A stretch of 9,479 nt of DNA. Source: an uncultured Geobacter sp. GTDB lineage: Bacteria; Desulfobacterota; Desulfuromonadia; Geobacterales; Geobacteraceae. A program made the position numbers and the translations under genes. Under the pieces are notes generated by a model that was not told the DNA's origin, did not search any database, and saw nothing but the letters and a program-made list of their open reading frames with translations. The DNA lies in assembly GCA_937886325.1 (NCBI GenBank), contig CALABV010000130.1, positions 1 to 9,479 of the forward strand. Direction: 5' to 3'. This document shows positions 6,624 to 9,479 of this stretch, piece by piece (the first letter of the stretch is position 1; the number at the start of each line of letters is the position of its first letter).

Positions 6624-6800
6624 TCACTGGGGCGCGAGTCGGGCTATAATCTCCCTGATGAAGTTTTTTCGAGCCTTCAATTCCGCCTTCAGTTCGCGGT
6701 TTTCCGTGGCGACTGTTTCGGCCACCAGATCGGAGAGGGTGGATTCCAAGACATCAACGAGCGTACGCGTTTCCTGTTCCGTCAGATCCAAGTGTGCCAT
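6624..6800 (-). CDS. Small helical protein of unknown function (58 aa)
   Basis: The sequence is MAHLDLTEQETRTLVDVLES, then a continuation to the end REIIARLAPQ. It is highly charged, has no membrane segment and no Cys, and looks like two amphipathic helices: about residues 7-32, and 34-56 rich in Glu/Lys/Arg with leucine spacing that could form a coiled-coil hairpin. The start is set at 6800 because AGGAGGG (complement of 6807-6813) lies 6 nt upstream. An in-frame ATG at 6818 would put that ribosome-binding site inside the gene. It has its own terminator (6576-6603). Good translation signals and a clean terminator support a real gene. I do not recognise a named family and assign no function. 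Confidence 0.72.
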   Translation of the reverse strand: MAHLDLTEQETRTLVDVLESTLSDLVAETVATENRELKAELKARKNFIREIIARLAPQ

Positions 6801-6848
6801 GATTTTCCCTCCTGTCATTGGTGGAGTTTTCCTGCTTCGTATACTGGA

Positions 6849-6874
6849 AGTATACCAGAGTGCGGAGCGGTCAA
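6849..6874 (-). promoter_or_regulatory. Possible promoter of the small helical protein gene
   Basis: On the minus strand, TTGACC (complement of 6869-6874) and TATACT (complement of 6849-6854) each match consensus 5 of 6, but the spacer is only 14 nt, shorter than usual. The -10 overlaps the inverted repeat gtatac-tggaa-gtatac (6839-6855), which could be an operator. The rest of the gap 6801-6993 shows no gene and no clear terminator for emrB. Confidence 0.25.
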
Positions 6875-6993
6875 AAGGGGCAGATGTACTGTGCGGGGAG
6901 TGCCGAGGCGTTACCGGATAGGAAACGGCGTGTTCCCGTGATGCTTCGATGCAGCACCGTATCGCGTCCCGTTCCGGTTCTCGCGGGAGAGGG

Positions 6994-8553
6994 TCAGTGC
7001 ATTTCGACCGGACCGTGACTCTTCAGTTTTTTCAGGAGGAGAAGAAAGGGGATTACCGCGAGGAAGGCTATGCCGATGACCCAGAAGATGTAGTTGTAGG
7101 CGAGCATGGCCGCCTGCTTTTGCACGGTTCCATACAGAATGCCGAGGGCCGTTTTCTGGGAAGTGACCGCATCGACTCCCTTTGCCATGGCTCCCTGCTG
7201 CAATTCATTCCACATGGACTGGGCATGAAGGCTGTACTGGCTCACATGGGGCGCGAGGCTGGTCTGGTAGAACTGGGCCATCCGGGAAAGGAGGGTGGTC
7301 GAGGTGGCGATGCCCACGCTCCCTCCGATATTGCGCAGCAGGTTGTTCATACCGGTGGCGTTGCCCATTTCTTCCCTGGGTATGGTGGAAAGGGTAATGG
7401 TGATGAGAGGCACGAAGATCATGCCCATGGAGGTGCCGAGCACGATACGGGGCCACACGAAGTGCCAGTAGGAGGTCTCGAGGTTGAATCCCTGCATGAT
7501 GAACATGGACCAGGCCCCGATGATGAGGCCGCCGAGAACTATCCACCGTCCGTCGTACTTCTGCATCAGAGCGCCGACTATGGGCATGGTGAGCAGGGTG
7601 GCGACCCCCCCCGGCGCCATGACCATCCCCGACATGGTGGCGTTGTATCCCATCAGCGTCTGGAGAAACAGCGGTATCATCACGATGGAGCCGTAGAGGC
7701 AGAAACCGACGATGAACATGATGAAGTTGCCGGACGAAAAGGAGATGTCCTTGAAGAGGCGGAGATTGACGACGGGGTGTTCGTGTTTCAGCTCCACGTA
7801 TGCGAAAAGGAGCAGCGAAACGACCGAGATGATGGAAAAGGTGATGATGAAAGACGAATTGAACCAGTCGTCCTGCTGCCCCTTGTCCAGCACCACCTGC
7901 AGAGAGCCGATGCCCACGGTCAGGAGCGCCAGCCCCCAGTAATCGATCGTTGCCTTGGCCCGCTTCAGGTAGGCCGGATCGAAGACGAAATAATTCACCA
8001 TGATGACGGCGATGACGCCGACGGGAATGTTGATATAGAAGATCCAGGGCCAGCTCATATTGTCCGTGATCCAGCCCCCGAGCGACGGCCCGACTACCGG
8101 GCCGAACATCGCGCCGATGCCGAAGATTGCCATGGCCATCCCCTGTTGCGCGGGAGGGAATGATTCCATAAGTATGGCTTGGCTGATGGGAATCAGCGCT
8201 CCCCCCGCCGCCCCCTGCACGACCCGGAAAAAAATGAGCGACCCCAGGTTGGGGGCCGCTCCACAGAGAAACGAGGAGAAGGTGAAGAGGATGATGCAGG
8301 TGGTGAAAAAGCGCTTGCGGCCGAAGAGTCGTGACAGCCAGCCCGTCATGGGAAGCACGACGGCGTTGCTCACCAGGTACGAAGTGATGACCCAGGTAAC
8401 CTCGTCGGTACCGGCGTTGAGGCTCCCCTGCATGTTGGGCAGGGCCACGTTGGCCACCGAGGTGTCCACGATCTCCATGAACGTGGGGATCATGACGGCG
8501 ATGGTGATGAGCCACTTGTTGACTGTCGGGGTTGAGTCTTCTCTCTTAGTCAT
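6994..8553 (-). CDS. emrB: DHA2-family (EmrB/QacA-like) drug:H+ antiporter, 14 TM
   Basis: This inner-membrane major-facilitator pump exports hydrophobic toxicants by proton exchange. With an EmrA adaptor and an outer-membrane channel it exports across the whole envelope. The product is 519 residues (E. coli EmrB is 512). Motifs seen: D1 MEIVDTSVANVALP (26-39, with Asp30 in TM1), motif A GWLSRLFGRKR (71-81), motif B RVVQGAAGGALIP (110-122, Arg110), and the antiporter motif C IFGIGAMFGPVVGPSLGG (143-160). Many hydrophobic segments follow, consistent with 14 TM. Start 8553 (MTKREDSTP) is chosen by family length. It has no good ribosome-binding site, because a palindromic repeat lies immediately upstream. 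Longer starts (GTG 8616) would translate the repeat. It is the downstream partner of the emrA-like gene, 105 bp away on the same strand. Substrate is unknown. Confidence 0.93.
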   Translation of the reverse strand: MTKREDSTPTVNKWLITIAVMIPTFMEIVDTSVANVALPNMQGSLNAGTDEVTWVITSYLVSNAVVLPMTGWLSRLFGRKRFFTTCIILFTFSSFLCGAAPNLGSLIFFRVVQGAAGGALIPISQAILMESFPPAQQGMAMAIFGIGAMFGPVVGPSLGGWITDNMSWPWIFYINIPVGVIAVIMVNYFVFDPAYLKRAKATIDYWGLALLTVGIGSLQVVLDKGQQDDWFNSSFIITFSIISVVSLLLFAYVELKHEHPVVNLRLFKDISFSSGNFIMFIVGFCLYGSIVMIPLFLQTLMGYNATMSGMVMAPGGVATLLTMPIVGALMQKYDGRWIVLGGLIIGAWSMFIMQGFNLETSYWHFVWPRIVLGTSMGMIFVPLITITLSTIPREEMGNATGMNNLLRNIGGSVGIATSTTLLSRMAQFYQTSLAPHVSQYSLHAQSMWNELQQGAMAKGVDAVTSQKTALGILYGTVQKQAAMLAYNYIFWVIGIAFLAVIPFLLLLKKLKSHGPVEMH

Positions 8554-8556
8554 ATG

Positions 8557-8631
8557 GTAGGGGCGAACCTCGTGTTCGCCCTGAATCATGTGGTTGTCGT
8601 TTGCATGGGCGAGCACAAGGTTCGCCCGTAC
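8557..8631. repeat. Nested palindromic (REP/MITE-like) intergenic repeat at the emrB start
   Basis: Two 25-nt arms (8557-8581 and 8607-8631) are inverted copies with 22 of 25 matches around a 25-nt centre. Each arm is itself a hairpin: gggcgaac-ctcgt-gttcgccc (8561-8581) and gggcgagc-acaag-gttcgccc (8607-8627, one G-U pair). The element lies in the emrA-emrB gap with its left edge 3 nt from the emrB ATG. From memory, GTAGGGGCGAACC-type arms are a widespread intergenic repeat, and spurious proteins containing GEHxVRPY come from them. That peptide appears here on both strands. Copy number in this genome cannot be seen. Confidence 0.75.
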
Positions 8632-8658
8632 GGGAAAGTGCCCCGTTCCTCTTGCAGC

Positions 8659-9479
8659 CTACCGGAACGGGTCTTTCAGGATATCTCCCAGCTTCCTTTC
8701 CGTCAGGATGGTCGGAACCACGCTCATCCCTACCCGCAGCAGGTGTTTCGGGTCGCTTGACGAATCGATGAGTATCTTCACCGGTATCCGTTGCACCACC
8801 TTTACGTAGTTGCCGGTCGCGTTCTCCGGCGGGAGAAGGGAGAAGGACGCGCCGGTGCCGGCCATGAGGCTGTCCACCGTGCCTTTGAAGGTGACGCCCG
8901 GATAGGTGTCCACCTCGAACTCGACTTTCTGGCCGGGACGCACATGGGTGAGCTGGCTTTCCTTGTAGTTGGCGGTCACCCATGCCTCGTTGAGGGATAC
9001 CAGGGCCATGAGGGGCTGGCCTGCCTGGATGTTGTTCCCCTGTTCCACGGACTTCTTGGTGATGTACCCGTCCGCGGGCGCGTATACCCTGGTATAGGCG
9101 AGGTTGGTCCTTGCCTCTTCCAGTTCGACCCGTTTCCTCTCTATCTGCGCGTCCTTGCTCCCCGTGCCGGTGAGCCCCAGGAGAGCCAGAGCCCTGCGGA
9201 CCGACCCTTCCGTTTCCGCGAGCCGTGCGGCAGCCACCTTGCGTGCGGTTTCCAGCCTGTCCAGCTGCTCTTTCGGGATGACTTCACGCTGATACAATGC
9301 CCTTCCTCGCGCCAGGTCGAGATCCGCCTGGCTCAGCCTGGCCTGATCGGAAGCGACCGCCGCTTTTGCGGCATCGACCTGGGCGTACGTGCTGGAAGTT
9401 TCGTTCTTGGCCATGTCCAGCTGTGCGGCGTAGTTTTCCACGCGAAGCCGGTCGTCCACCGGCTCCAGCTCAACAAGCA
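8659..9479 (-). CDS. emrA: EmrA/HlyD-family membrane-fusion protein (5' end outside window)
   Basis: This periplasmic adaptor, anchored in the inner membrane, links the EmrB pump to an outer-membrane channel. The frame is open to the window edge (LVELEPVDDRLRVEN at the upstream end), so about 273 C-terminal residues are visible. The N-terminal anchor is missing, and GTG 9459 is only an internal codon. Seen: an Ala/Glu/Arg-rich alpha-helical hairpin or coiled coil (DMAKNETSSTYAQVDAAKAA to about RRALALLG), the second half of the lipoyl domain (RVYAPADGYITKKSVEQGNN), then the EmrA-type beta-barrel (NEAWVTANYKESQLTHVRPG, LLPPENATGNYVKVVQRIPV). The LLPP-NATGN-VQRIPV stretch is characteristic of EmrA rather than AcrA. 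It ends at TAG 8659-8661, upstream of emrB on the same strand, presumably in one operon. A regulator or outer-membrane component may lie beyond the edge. Confidence 0.93.
   Translation of the reverse strand, partial: LVELEPVDDRLRVENYAAQLDMAKNETSSTYAQVDAAKAAVASDQARLSQADLDLARGRALYQREVIPKEQLDRLETARKVAAARLAETEGSVRRALALLGLTGTGSKDAQIERKRVELEEARTNLAYTRVYAPADGYITKKSVEQGNNIQAGQPLMALVSLNEAWVTANYKESQLTHVRPGQKVEFEVDTYPGVTFKGTVDSLMAGTGASFSLLPPENATGNYVKVVQRIPVKILIDSSSDPKHLLRVGMSVVPTILTERKLGDILKDPFR

Noticed and set aside
6801..6818. Start of the small protein at ATG 6818
   Set aside because: The AGGAGGG ribosome-binding site lies inside this extension and is correctly spaced for 6800.
6949..8163. 404-codon plus-strand frame opposite emrB
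   Set aside because: It is extremely rich in His/Gly/Asp/Glu, as expected for the reverse complement of a membrane protein gene. The emrB motifs are unambiguous on the other strand.
8554..8760. Plus-strand 68-codon frame containing GEHKVRPY
   Set aside because: It translates the palindromic repeat and the antisense of emrA. This peptide is a known kind of repeat artefact.
9457..9459. GTG 9459 as the start of the EmrA-like protein
   Set aside because: The frame is open upstream to the window edge with family-like residues (LVELEP), and the membrane anchor has not yet been reached.
1..9479. CRISPR array, tRNA, insertion sequence, toxin-antitoxin or phage defence genes
   Set aside because: No regularly spaced direct repeats, cloverleaf, transposase, nuclease or defence-type protein motif was seen on either strand.

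Overview
The window looks like chromosomal DNA from an anaerobic, moderately GC-rich Gram-negative bacterium. The best guess is a Desulfuromonadales/Geobacter-like member of the Desulfobacterota, or a relative. The guess rests on a selenocysteine-containing, NuoG-like cytoplasmic formate dehydrogenase beside molybdenum-cofactor genes, and on an EmrA/EmrB-type tripartite efflux pair, which implies an outer membrane. No 16S rRNA or other phylogenetic marker is present, so the assignment is inference.

Left block (+ strand, 1-4867): the last codons of a NuoF-like flavin/Fe-S subunit are followed by fdhA (109-2790). fdhA is one 893-residue gene with an in-frame TGA at 1165-1167 that reads as selenocysteine (Sec353). 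A SECIS-like hairpin lies just 3' of it. A terminator-like hairpin closes this unit. moeA and mobB follow. They act in insertion of molybdenum into molybdopterin and in conversion of the cofactor to the guanine-dinucleotide form, which a formate dehydrogenase of this type needs. The block therefore holds a cofactor-dependent enzyme and part of its cofactor supply, probably with an NAD(H)-linked diaphorase encoded upstream.

Middle block (4868-6800): hairpin-rich non-coding DNA separates mobB from a convergent universal stress protein gene (5016-5462, - strand). Divergent from that gene is an MscS-family mechanosensitive channel gene (5667-6482, +). mscS is followed by a long imperfect hairpin and then by a strong bidirectional terminator. 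A 58-codon helical protein gene of unknown function (6624-6800, -) shares that terminator.

Right block (- strand, 6994-9479): a 14-TM DHA2/EmrB-type drug:H+ antiporter gene lies downstream of an EmrA/HlyD-type membrane-fusion protein gene whose 5' end is outside the window. A nested palindromic repeat (8557-8631) sits between them. It abuts the emrB start codon and occupies the place where its ribosome-binding site would be.

I found no tRNA, rRNA, CRISPR array, insertion sequence or phage gene. Most of the content is recognisable. The points that repay a second look are the recoded fdhA with its uninterrupted SECIS stem, the intergenic palindromes (including the one at the emrB start), and the small helical protein. 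I do not see a clearly new multi-gene system here.
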